Below are positions 45,502 to 53,720 of a DNA stretch of 64,000 nt, piece by piece. Position 1 is the first letter of the stretch. The number at the start of each line of letters is the position of its first letter. The notes under the pieces are model-generated. The model saw nothing but the letters and a program-made list of their open reading frames with translations, did no database searches and was not told where the DNA came from. The stretch lies in contig NZ_JAGSYC010000020.1 in NCBI RefSeq assembly GCF_025685545.1, positions 62,001-126,000 of the forward strand, read 5' to 3'. The position numbers were made by a program, and so were the translations under genes. Origin of the DNA: Granulicella paludicola (GTDB lineage Bacteria; Acidobacteriota; Terriglobia; Terriglobales; Acidobacteriaceae).

Positions 45502-46482
45502 ATGATGAACAGCCCGCTCCCTATTGCCATCTATTACGAGCAGCCGAACTGGTTCAAGCCCCTCTTCGCCGAGCTCGATCGTCGCGGCACCCCCTACGTC
45601 AAGCTCTACGCGCCTGACCACTTCTACTCGCCCGAGGATCACCCGGAGGAGAAGTATTCGCTCGTCTTCAACCGCATGAGCCCCAGCGCCTGGAATCGCA
45701 ATCACGGCGATCAGATCTTCTACACGCTCGGCTTCCTCGAGCATCTCGAATCGCGCGGCGTCAAAGTCCTCAACGGTTTCAAGGCTTTCTCCTCGGAACT
45801 CTCCAAGGCAGGCCAGCTCGTGCTGATGGACAAACTCGGCATCGCCTACCCCAAGGCCCGCGTCATCCATCGCCCCGCGCAGGCGGAAGAAGCCGTCGTC
45901 GGCCTCCGCTGGCCTGTCGTGGTCAAGCCGAACATCGGCGGCTCCGGCGCAGGCGTCAAGCGCTTCGACGGCCTCTCGCAACTCCAGATGGCCATCGCAC
46001 AGGACCCTGGCTCAGCCGACGCGCTGCAGTTCGGCCTTGATTCAACGGCGCTGGTGCAGGAGTTCATCCCCGCACAGGACGCCCACATCGTCCGCGTTGA
46101 AGTCCTCAACGGCAAGTTCCTCTACGCCATCAAGGTGCACATCACCGGCGAAACCTTTGACCTCTGCCCAGCGGACATCTGCCGCACCACCACCGGCACC
46201 GACCTCGCTCGCGGGGCCTGCGCCATCGACGCCCCCAAGACCGGCATCACCGTCGAAGGCTACCAGCCCCCACCCGAAGCCATCCGTGATGTCGAAACGA
46301 TCATGCAGCACTCCGGCATCGACATCGGCGGCGTCGAATACATCACCGACTCCCGCGACGGCCAGCGCTACTACTACGACACCAATGCTCTCTCGAACTT
46401 CGTCGCCGACGGGCCGAATGTTATTGGCTTCGACCCGTTCGTCAAACTAGCCGACTGGCTAGAAGCCGAAGCTGATCTCTAG
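45502..46482 (+). CDS. ATP-grasp ligase (RimK/glutathione-synthetase-like), orphan
   Basis: 326 aa. The N-terminal pre-ATP domain (PIAIYYEQPNWFKPLFAELDRRG; SLVFNRMSPSAWNR) is followed by the ATP-grasp: WPVVVKPNIGGSGAGVKRF (Lys and Gly-rich loop), LVQEFIPAQDAHIVRVEVLNGKFLYAI and a metal-site YYYDTNALSNFVAD with Asp/Asn. The family joins a carboxylate to an amine or thiol; the substrates are unknown. There is no neighbour that reveals a product. Start: an ATG pair at 45502 and 45505. Confidence 0.85.
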   Translation: MMNSPLPIAIYYEQPNWFKPLFAELDRRGTPYVKLYAPDHFYSPEDHPEEKYSLVFNRMSPSAWNRNHGDQIFYTLGFLEHLESRGVKVLNGFKAFSSELSKAGQLVLMDKLGIAYPKARVIHRPAQAEEAVVGLRWPVVVKPNIGGSGAGVKRFDGLSQLQMAIAQDPGSADALQFGLDSTALVQEFIPAQDAHIVRVEVLNGKFLYAIKVHITGETFDLCPADICRTTTGTDLARGACAIDAPKTGITVEGYQPPPEAIRDVETIMQHSGIDIGGVEYITDSRDGQRYYYDTNALSNFVADGPNVIGFDPFVKLADWLEAEADL

Positions 46483-46579
46483 ACATCTTCTTCCACCGGC
46501 AGATCTCCCGACGATCAAGAGATCCTCGCCACAGAGCTAGCGTTATAGTCCTCAACCCACGAGGATCGCATCAGCCATC

Positions 46580-46981
46580 TTACTTTTCGTCCATTGTCAT
46601 GTTGACGCTGAAAGCCGTTGGTACACCATTGACCTTATACGGCTTGAGGTAGCAATTCGCGAACTCCGCGGAAAGTTGGTGATTGAGCACACCCTGCACC
46701 CTGTGAACCCCGAGCAGCTTGCCTTTCTCGGAAACCGTAAATTGCAAGATAGTCTGGTTCCCCGGCGCCCCTACTCCTTTTAGTTCGTGAGGTATCTTGC
46801 ATCCCTTTGCCAAGCTGCGTGCTGTCGCTTCATCGAGGTCTGCAAAAGTGCTGCCATGCAGATCCATACTCTGCAGCGGTGCAGAACGAATCGGAATGCA
46901 GTCGGCACGCCGGGCTATAAGTAAAACTGGCGCAATTCCAAGCGCGAGGGCAAGTAATAATCTCGGTGTCATTATGGTCAA
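46580..46981 (-). CDS. Secreted protein with TonB C-terminal-like domain
   Basis: 133 aa with an N-terminal hydrophobic signal (RLLLALALGIAPVLLIA). The C-terminal part (ILQFTVSEKGKLLGVHRVQGVLNHQL, YLKPYKVNGVPTAFSVNMTM) follows the beta-strand order of the TonB C-terminal fold (Y-K-P..vnG.p). It lacks a Pro-rich linker, so it is not a normal TonB. Role unknown. A second in-frame ATG lies four codons in. Confidence 0.65.
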   Translation of the reverse strand: MTIMTPRLLLALALGIAPVLLIARRADCIPIRSAPLQSMDLHGSTFADLDEATARSLAKGCKIPHELKGVGAPGNQTILQFTVSEKGKLLGVHRVQGVLNHQLSAEFANCYLKPYKVNGVPTAFSVNMTMDEK

Positions 46982-47045
46982 AATCGTATCAGAACAATGT
47001 TGATCTGGATGCCAAATAGTGGAGGAGCCTTGTACCCTTAGAGCT

Positions 47046-48167
47046 ATGCGCTACGGTTTCTGGCTACCCGTCTTCGGCGGCTGGCTTCGCAACATCGACG
47101 ACGAACAGATGCCCGCCACCTGGGACTATGTGCGGGAGCTCACGCTCCAGGCCGAAGACCTCGGCTATGACCTCACTCTCATCGCTGAGCTGAATCTCAA
47201 CGACATCAAGGGAGTCGAAGCCGACTCACTCGATGCCTGGACGACCACCGCCGCGCTCGCTGCTGTCACCAGAAAGCTCGAGCTGATGATCGCGGTGCGT
47301 CCCACTTTCCATAATCCTGCGCTGCTCGCTAAGCAGGCTGCCTGCCTCGACCGCATCAGCGGAGGCCGACTCACGCTTAACGTCGTCAGTAGCTGGTGGC
47401 GGGACGAGGCTACCAAGTACGGCATCCCCTTCGATGAGCACGACGACCGCTACGCCCGCACCGAAGAATGGCTCGATGTGCTGCAGAGCTGCTGGCGTCA
47501 GCAGCACACCTCGCATAGCGGTCGCTTCTACAACGTAGATGACAACATCCTTAGCCCCAAACCTCTGCCACACCGCACCTACTCCGGCTACGAAACGCTG
47601 GGTGCCCCATCTTTGCCTGCAGCTTCATCGCAGGCTGAGGTGGGTTCGCAGACTTTCTCAGGCCTCCCCACCCTCTACGCCGGTGGTGAATCCGAGACCG
47701 CGAAGAACCTCATCGCCGCCAAATGCGATGCCTATCTCATGCACGGCGATGACCCCAACACCATCGCCGCCAAAATTGCTGACATGCAGGCCCGCCGCGC
47801 GACGCATCCACATCTCGCTCCTCTGCTCTTCGGCGTCACCGGCTATTGCATCGTGCGCGATAGCGAGTCGGAAGCGAACAAGGAAGTCGACCGCATCTGC
47901 CAGCAGCCCGAACCCTCGCAATCCCCCGCCGGTTACGCTAACTTTCAGCAGTGGACGACCGGCTCGCAGCTTGAAAAGAAGCTCAGCCTGCGCGACTACT
48001 CTGTCTCCAACCGAGGTCTACACTCCGGCCTCGTCGGCACACCCGAGCAGGTGAAGCAGCGCCTCGCGGACTTCGAAGGCGCAGGTTGCTCCCTCGTCCT
48101 GCTGCAATCCTCGCCGCAGCACACCGAGATGGCCCGCTTCGCCAAACAGGTCATGCAACGTGTCTAG
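47046..48167 (+). CDS. LLM-class flavin-dependent monooxygenase (SsuD/SfnG-like)
   Basis: 373 aa from the ATG at 47046. FMNH2-dependent luciferase-like TIM barrel: MRYGFWLPVFGGWLRN, LIAELNLNDIKG, LELMIAVRPTFHNPALLAKQAACLDRISGGRLTLNVVSSWWRDEATKYG, and a later LYAGGESETAKNL. The FHNP..ISGGR region is characteristic of alkanesulfonate/dimethylsulfone monooxygenases. Probable role: release of sulfite from organosulfur compounds. No sulfonate transporter or reductase is adjacent. It is convergent with the AraC gene, three bp between stops. Confidence 0.88.
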   Translation: MRYGFWLPVFGGWLRNIDDEQMPATWDYVRELTLQAEDLGYDLTLIAELNLNDIKGVEADSLDAWTTTAALAAVTRKLELMIAVRPTFHNPALLAKQAACLDRISGGRLTLNVVSSWWRDEATKYGIPFDEHDDRYARTEEWLDVLQSCWRQQHTSHSGRFYNVDDNILSPKPLPHRTYSGYETLGAPSLPAASSQAEVGSQTFSGLPTLYAGGESETAKNLIAAKCDAYLMHGDDPNTIAAKIADMQARRATHPHLAPLLFGVTGYCIVRDSESEANKEVDRICQQPEPSQSPAGYANFQQWTTGSQLEKKLSLRDYSVSNRGLHSGLVGTPEQVKQRLADFEGAGCSLVLLQSSPQHTEMARFAKQVMQRV

Positions 48168-48170
48168 ACC

Positions 48171-49031
48171 TCACGCTTGAAACGCGTTTCGAAACGAACG
48201 CGGCGTCTGTCTCTTCAAAGCCTTGAACTGCCGGTTGAAGTTGGCAAGATTGTTGTATCCGGTCTCCTCCGCAATCAGCGCTATGGGCTTCGCCGAATTC
48301 AGCAATAGCGCACAAGCGTGTCCCACTCGCAGCTGCGTCACATATGCGCTGATGGTCATGCCCGTCTGTAGCTTGAACAAGCGGTGCAGGGAACTGCGGC
48401 TCAACGCTGCCAACTTGCTCAGTGTCTCGATAGGGGTCTCATCCCGGTAATGCGTGTGGAGGTGACCAATCACGCGTCCGATCCGTTCCTCGGTTCCACC
48501 CGGAAAGCTCTGCGTTTGATTCGCAGCAGAGGTCAGGTAGGCGCTTTCCTCATCTGCCGCAAGAGCCAGCAAGACCTGCAACAGAGCTACCAGCCGCTCC
48601 GCAGCCGGCTGTGTGGGCATGGCGCGGATTATCGTTTGCACACGCGCCCTCGTCGTTTCAGCAAACGTCAAAGCGCGCGAGGACCGCTCCAGCAATCTCA
48701 GGACCGGCCTCAGTTCAATGTGCGGCTCAATCATCCCTTTGACGAATTCATCGCTGAACCACAGCACCAAGGCCTGATGCCGGGCACCCTCCTGCACATC
48801 TTCGCTCGAGCACCAGGTATGCGGGATCTTTGGTCCGATCAGCACCAGGTCGCCGTGGTCATAGAACGAAAGGTTATCGCCCACAAACCTTTGGCCGCGG
48901 CTGTTCAAGGTAAGCGTCAGTTCATACTCGCTGTTGTAGTGCCACTCGAACGGGATCGAATCGAGTTGCCGGTCGAAGAGCACCCAGGAGGAATCCTTCG
49001 GCGCAGCGATATGTTCGAGATAGGGTTTCAT
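48171..49031 (-). CDS. AraC-family transcriptional regulator
   Basis: 286 aa. The N-terminal cupin-type sensing domain (FEWHYNSEYELTLTLNSRGQRFVGDNL; LVLIGPKIPHTWCS) is followed by a double helix-turn-helix at the C-terminus: PIETLSKLAALSRSSLHRLFKLQTGMTISAYVTQLRVGHACALLLNS and ETGYNNLANFNRQFKALKRQTPRSFR. It diverges from the PhyH gene at 49174, across a 142-bp gap, and most likely regulates it. Inducer unknown. Confidence 0.9.
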   Translation of the reverse strand: MKPYLEHIAAPKDSSWVLFDRQLDSIPFEWHYNSEYELTLTLNSRGQRFVGDNLSFYDHGDLVLIGPKIPHTWCSSEDVQEGARHQALVLWFSDEFVKGMIEPHIELRPVLRLLERSSRALTFAETTRARVQTIIRAMPTQPAAERLVALLQVLLALAADEESAYLTSAANQTQSFPGGTEERIGRVIGHLHTHYRDETPIETLSKLAALSRSSLHRLFKLQTGMTISAYVTQLRVGHACALLLNSAKPIALIAEETGYNNLANFNRQFKALKRQTPRSFRNAFQA

Positions 49032-49173
49032 CCTTGCTTCCCAGCGACCAAATCATACCCGTCAAGCCGGCCTGAATGGGATTCCAGTACCAGTTTTTGC
49101 CATGCAAAGCCAACATCTTGTCGTATGCGACTTCTAAAGTGGGTGGGTCGCGCAACTCACCTCGAGGTCCATC

Positions 49174-50142
49174 ATGAACGTCACCGCTGAAGTCACCAAA
49201 CCGTTATCCACCAAGCCAGGCGAGAACAGTCTCACCGCGAATGCCGTCGGAACCCAACTCAGTAAGATCAAAAAGCATCTTCCGCTCAGAGTGCTTTCTG
49301 CTGCCGATTTTGAACACTGGCAGACATACGGGTTCGTCGTTGTGAAGCAGGCTGTCCCTGCCGAAAACGTGGAGCGCCTCAAGAGCTTTCTCTGGGAGTT
49401 CCAGGAGATGGATCCGAACGACGTTGAAAGCTGGTACAAGCCGCAGCTGCGCGACCATGCCATGCGTGAACTCAACAACTCCGGCATGGTCGAGGTCTAC
49501 AACCACCAGACGCTCTGGGACAATCGTCAATCGCAGCGCGTCTACGACGCCTTCGTCGATATCTGGGACCGCGAAGATCTGTGGGTCACCATCGACCGCG
49601 CCAACCTCAACACGCCCAATCGCAGTGGCCGAGCGTTCGCCGGTTTCATCCATACCGACGTCGACACCACGCTAGAGCCGCCACCCATCAACGTGCAGGG
49701 AGTCCTCTCGCTCGTTGATGTCGACGGAGAAACCGGCGGCTTCCAATGCGTGCCAGAGCTCTTCCATCACTTCGAGGAGTGGAAGGCTGCCCAGCCTGTG
49801 GATCGCGATGGCTTCAAGCCGGACATTACCGGCTATGACGTCTATCCTGTCCCGATGAAGGCAGGCGACCTGATGCTCTTCAACAGCCTGCTCGCCCATG
49901 GCATCCGCCCCAACACCTCAGAAAACAAGGTGCGCATGGCGCAGTACATCTCCATGATGCCGGCTGCCGAGGCGAATCAATCGCTTCGTGACCTGCGCGT
50001 CGGCTCCTGGCGTGAACGCCGCGCCCCGGAAGGATTTGCCTTTCCCGGTGATCCTCGCGAATGGGAGCGCACCAGGTATCCGTCGGCTGAACTTACCCCA
50101 CTGGGACGCAAGCTTCTCGGCCTCGACTCCTGGCAACAGTAG
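49174..50142 (+). CDS. Phytanoyl-CoA dioxygenase (PhyH) family protein
   Basis: 322 aa Fe(II)/2-oxoglutarate-dependent oxygenase. HxD ligands in FIHTDVDTT, distal His in LAHGIRPN and a 2-OG-binding Arg in NKVRMAQYIS. An N-terminal hydroxylase-like preamble (HWQTYGFVVVKQAVPAENVERLKSFL) is typical. The substrate is unknown; bacterial members hydroxylate lipids, osmolytes or secondary metabolites. The divergent AraC gene suggests induction by a specific small molecule. Confidence 0.87.
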   Translation: MNVTAEVTKPLSTKPGENSLTANAVGTQLSKIKKHLPLRVLSAADFEHWQTYGFVVVKQAVPAENVERLKSFLWEFQEMDPNDVESWYKPQLRDHAMRELNNSGMVEVYNHQTLWDNRQSQRVYDAFVDIWDREDLWVTIDRANLNTPNRSGRAFAGFIHTDVDTTLEPPPINVQGVLSLVDVDGETGGFQCVPELFHHFEEWKAAQPVDRDGFKPDITGYDVYPVPMKAGDLMLFNSLLAHGIRPNTSENKVRMAQYISMMPAAEANQSLRDLRVGSWRERRAPEGFAFPGDPREWERTRYPSAELTPLGRKLLGLDSWQQ

Positions 50143-50291
50143 ACGAGCCCAGATTCGCTGATTCTCGAAGTGTCCGTTCGTGCGCGGTGCACCAGCGCAT
50201 GAACGGCACTCGTTTGCGCTTGGCTCTACGACAGCGTTCACCATTAGTTGGCGGTTGCAACATACAGCGCAAACCACGTACCCTTCAGCGC

Positions 50292-51794
50292 ATGATGAAT
50301 CGCCGTCAATTCGTGCTCACTGCCGCAGCTGCCGCTACCCTCCCGCGCTTCACCTTCGCGCAGGCTTCGGCATCCGGTCTTATTCTGCATACCGACAAAC
50401 CCGGTGCCATCGTGCCGAACAACTTCGTCGGCCTCTCCTACGAGACGCAGCAGCTATCCGAGCCTGAATACTTTTCCGCCGCGAACACCGGCCTCGTGGC
50501 GCAATTCAAAGCACTCGCTCCGCATGGCGTTCTTCGTCTCGGTGGCAACACCTCCGATTATGGCTACTGGAAACCCACCCCGACCTCGACCCCGCCGCCG
50601 CGTCCCAAGCGCGACTATAAGATCGGCGACCCACCACCCGATCTCTACTACGGCGTCACGCCCGAAGCCGTGAAAAACCTGCGCGCCTTTCTCGATGCCA
50701 CCGGCTGGACATGCCTCTACGGCATCAACCTCGGTACCAACACACCTGCACTCGCTGCCGACGAAGCCGCCTTCGTTTACAAGACTCTCGGAGGCACGTC
50801 TGAAGGAGGCAAGCTCGAGTATCTGCAGGTCGGCAACGAGGCTGACCGCTTCGCCACGACCATCCGCGACCCAAAGCTCACCGGCCATCCGTGGAACGCC
50901 GATGCCTTTCTCGCCGAGTGGCTTACCTTTGCCAACGCCATCATCGCTCGCGTGCCCAACGCGAAGTTCGGTCTGCCGGATGTCGCCAGCAACGCGGAAT
51001 GGATTACCGCCGTCGGCGATCGCCTCAAGGACAATCCCATCCGTTCGCATGTTGCGGGCATCTCGCATCACTACTACATCGGTGGACCGCCTTCGAACCC
51101 CGCGATGACGATCCAGAAGATCCTCACCACCGATCCGCGCGTTCGCAAGGACGCAGCTCTCGTCATGGCGTCTGCCGACAAGCTCCATACGCAATACCGC
51201 ATGACCGAAGGTAATACCTGCTTCCGCGGCGGCAAGCCCGGCGTCTCCGATGTCTTCGCCGCTGCGCTCTGGTCTGCCGACTACATGCTCACGCTCGCCT
51301 CGCTCGGCTACGCTGGCGTCAATCTCCACGGAGGCGACGGCCAGATGGTCGCAAACTCTCTCGGCGGCAAACTTCCCGGCGATGAACTCGTCCTCGCCGA
51401 GCATGGTGACCCCACGACGCACCCTCATCCGTACTACACGCCGATTGCGCATATCGGAGATGAGTATCTTCTGGAGCCCGTCGCCTACGGCATGAAGTTC
51501 GCCGGCCTCTTCGCAGGCTCAACCATCGTCCCTGTCGACTTCAACCCCGGCGCCGTCAACGCCACAGCCTACGCGGCCAAGCGTCCCGACGGCAACCTCC
51601 TGGTCGCCTTCATCAATAAAGACCTCACGCAGCCGCTTCCACTGCCTGCGACCCCACAGAGCAACTGGGTTCCCAGCTACGTGCTTTCGGCCTCATCCCC
51701 CAACGCCCGCGAGGCAACTCTCACGGATACCAACCGCACGCGGCTCACGGCGATCCCACCTGCGACAGCTGTCCTCTTCGGCCAGATTCGGTAG
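50292..51794 (+). CDS. Tat-exported GH79-like glycoside hydrolase
   Basis: 500 aa. The twin-arginine signal NRRQFVLTAAAAATLPRF predicts Tat export. (beta/alpha)8-type catalytic domain: VLRLGGNTSDYGYW, LYGINLGTNTPA, YLQVGNEADRF with acid/base E183, and YRMTEGNTCFRGG with nucleophile E306. The N-E-x / E-G-N spacing and C-terminal beta domain (GNLLVAFINKDL) fit GH79 (beta-glucuronidase/heparanase clan). Substrate probably uronic acid-containing polysaccharide. Start ATG pair at 50292/50295; an upstream frame to 50187 lacks a signal. Confidence 0.82.
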   Translation: MMNRRQFVLTAAAAATLPRFTFAQASASGLILHTDKPGAIVPNNFVGLSYETQQLSEPEYFSAANTGLVAQFKALAPHGVLRLGGNTSDYGYWKPTPTSTPPPRPKRDYKIGDPPPDLYYGVTPEAVKNLRAFLDATGWTCLYGINLGTNTPALAADEAAFVYKTLGGTSEGGKLEYLQVGNEADRFATTIRDPKLTGHPWNADAFLAEWLTFANAIIARVPNAKFGLPDVASNAEWITAVGDRLKDNPIRSHVAGISHHYYIGGPPSNPAMTIQKILTTDPRVRKDAALVMASADKLHTQYRMTEGNTCFRGGKPGVSDVFAAALWSADYMLTLASLGYAGVNLHGGDGQMVANSLGGKLPGDELVLAEHGDPTTHPHPYYTPIAHIGDEYLLEPVAYGMKFAGLFAGSTIVPVDFNPGAVNATAYAAKRPDGNLLVAFINKDLTQPLPLPATPQSNWVPSYVLSASSPNAREATLTDTNRTRLTAIPPATAVLFGQIR

Positions 51795-51798
51795 ATTC

Positions 51799-52512
51799 TT
51801 ATTTTGTCTCTCGCAGAGCCTGCGCAAGACTCGGCGCAGGCTTTTCGTCGTACGCCTTCAAACACATGTGAGCCTGGAACCAGATGTACCCCGGCGTCGG
51901 TCCCAGTTGTTCATAGTTTGTATTGAAGTAAGTCTCGGCATTCTGCCCCTCCGGCACCGGATTCGGCCACCTCGTTACGATCGCCTCGAATACGGGGCGC
52001 TGGTGCTCGATCACGGAAGGATCATGCTCTTTCCAGTACGCAGCTGCGATTCGGTCCGCGCCAAACTCCAGCGCGTAGGGCTTCATCACATTGCTGACCT
52101 TCTGGCATTCCTGCCACCAATGTCCCATCTCGTGTACGAAAACCCAGTGATGCGCCCCATCTTCAAACTCCGCGCGCGCCATCTCATCCGTGCTGTTCGG
52201 TCCCATGAATTTGTGAAAAAGCGCCCGCTCTCCATCCGTCATCTGTGTCCATGAAGAAGTCTTCAACTCATTGGTCGACGGCTCGTAACTCCCAAAGGAA
52301 GGGACATCGACGATGAGCAGTCTGGGCGCGGCGATCGGGCAGGTAAAGCCGGCATCGTGGACGGCTTTTACGAACGCATCGCGCATCGCGGTCATCTGTA
52401 CCCGCGTAGCTTCGACCTCTCGTGCATCCACCTTCACGGACTGCGCCGACGCTCCCGCACACATCACGACGGCGGCAGCGACCGCAAATATTACCCGAAC
52501 AGCCTTGAACAT
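51799..52512 (-). CDS. Secreted protein with HEMGH metallopeptidase-like motif
   Basis: 237 aa; signal peptide (VRVIFAVAAAVVMCAGASAQ). HWVFVHEMGHWWQEC carries HExxH-like HEMGH, followed about 20 residues later by LEFGADRIAAAYW, giving a possible third ligand (Glu or Asp), an arrangement seen in gluzincin-type peptidases. There are three Cys in the mature chain (C58, C136 region, C216 region by estimate). No family recognised. It converges on the GH79-like gene; stops are five bp apart. Confidence 0.65.
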   Translation of the reverse strand: MFKAVRVIFAVAAAVVMCAGASAQSVKVDAREVEATRVQMTAMRDAFVKAVHDAGFTCPIAAPRLLIVDVPSFGSYEPSTNELKTSSWTQMTDGERALFHKFMGPNSTDEMARAEFEDGAHHWVFVHEMGHWWQECQKVSNVMKPYALEFGADRIAAAYWKEHDPSVIEHQRPVFEAIVTRWPNPVPEGQNAETYFNTNYEQLGPTPGYIWFQAHMCLKAYDEKPAPSLAQALRETK

Positions 52513-52583
52513 AAAGTCTCCTCAAACGAGTCAATGCGCTCATGCTATCTGCGATTCCGTCGCTGTGAACAATAAAATCGGCG

Positions 52584-53720
52584 CTAAGTATGCGCCATCA
52601 GTGCGCGGCAATGGCGAGCCATCTGCAGCTCTTCTTCGGCCTTCATCACTTGTACCTTCGAACTACCCAAGCCAAGCCCAACGAATGCCAGACTCTCGCA
52701 TACCTTCGCTCGAATCACCTCGCTGTGCTCGCCAATCCCACCGGTAAACACCAGCAGATCGACACCACCCATCAGCGCGGCATAAGCTCCAACATACTTC
52801 CGCACCGCCGTCGCAAACGCATCCACCGCAAACTTTGCAGCCGCATCGTCACGCTTTAGCAGAGCCTGCATATCGCTCTCGCCATCGGACAACCCCTTCA
52901 AGCCGCACGCATGGTTCAGCAACTCTTCCAGAGCATCCGCATCCATCTTCTCTGCACGCATCAAGTACAGCAGCACGCCCGGATCAAGATCACCACTCCG
53001 TGTCGCCATCGGGAGCCCGCCCGTCGGCGTCAGTCCCATCGACGTGTCGATCGACTTACCCTCGCGCACAGCGCACACACTTGACCCACTACCAAGATGC
53101 GCAAACACCGCGCGCTGCGGGATTGAACCGCCAAGCCGATACACCAGCGATTCATACGAAAGCCCATGAAACCCATACCGCATCACGCCCTGCATAAAGT
53201 ACTTCTGAGGCAGCGGCAGATGCGATGCAACCTCTGGCATCGTGCGATGGAACGCATCATCGAAGCAAGCATAGTGCGGACAATCCTTGAAGATTTCCTG
53301 CGCCTCTTTGATCAGCTTCAAGGCCTGCGACACATGCAGCGGAGCGAAATGCTCCGCTGCCGCAAGCTGCTCCAGCACCTCAGGCGTTATGAGTTGATGC
53401 TCGCGCAACTTGGGTCCGCCATGCACAACCCGATGCCCCACCGCACCAACTGGCTCATCAAGATGCTTCTCCAGCACGCCAGCGATGGTCTTCAGGGCCT
53501 CTTGCTGCGACTCCAACACATGATCCTGCTCATACAAGGTCTTGCCATCGGCGCTCTTCAACGACAAGCTTCCTTCGTTGCGGCCGATGCCCTCCGCGCT
53601 GCCGTTGAACAGTGCCTCTTCGTCCTCAGCTCCGCATTGAAACACGCCGAACTTCAACGACGAAGAGCCGCTGTTCAACACCAGAATCGTCTTCTTGGCA
53701 TTCATATCAGCGCCGCTCAT
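52584..53720 (-). CDS. ackA: Acetate kinase
   Basis: Transfers phosphate from acetyl phosphate to ADP. 378 aa: ILVLNSGSSSLKFGVF, VGHRVVHGG, the catalytic FDDAFHRTMP, FHGLSYE, HLGSGSSVCAVREGKSIDTSMGLTPTGGLPMATRSGDLDPG and FTGGIGEHSE, all standard. The ATG at 53720 overlaps the xfp stop by one base (TGATG); Met53705 is an alternative. It works with phosphoketolase to give acetate plus ATP from sugar phosphates. Confidence 0.95.
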   Translation of the reverse strand: MSGADMNAKKTILVLNSGSSSLKFGVFQCGAEDEEALFNGSAEGIGRNEGSLSLKSADGKTLYEQDHVLESQQEALKTIAGVLEKHLDEPVGAVGHRVVHGGPKLREHQLITPEVLEQLAAAEHFAPLHVSQALKLIKEAQEIFKDCPHYACFDDAFHRTMPEVASHLPLPQKYFMQGVMRYGFHGLSYESLVYRLGGSIPQRAVFAHLGSGSSVCAVREGKSIDTSMGLTPTGGLPMATRSGDLDPGVLLYLMRAEKMDADALEELLNHACGLKGLSDGESDMQALLKRDDAAAKFAVDAFATAVRKYVGAYAALMGGVDLLVFTGGIGEHSEVIRAKVCESLAFVGLGLGSSKVQVMKAEEELQMARHCRALMAHT

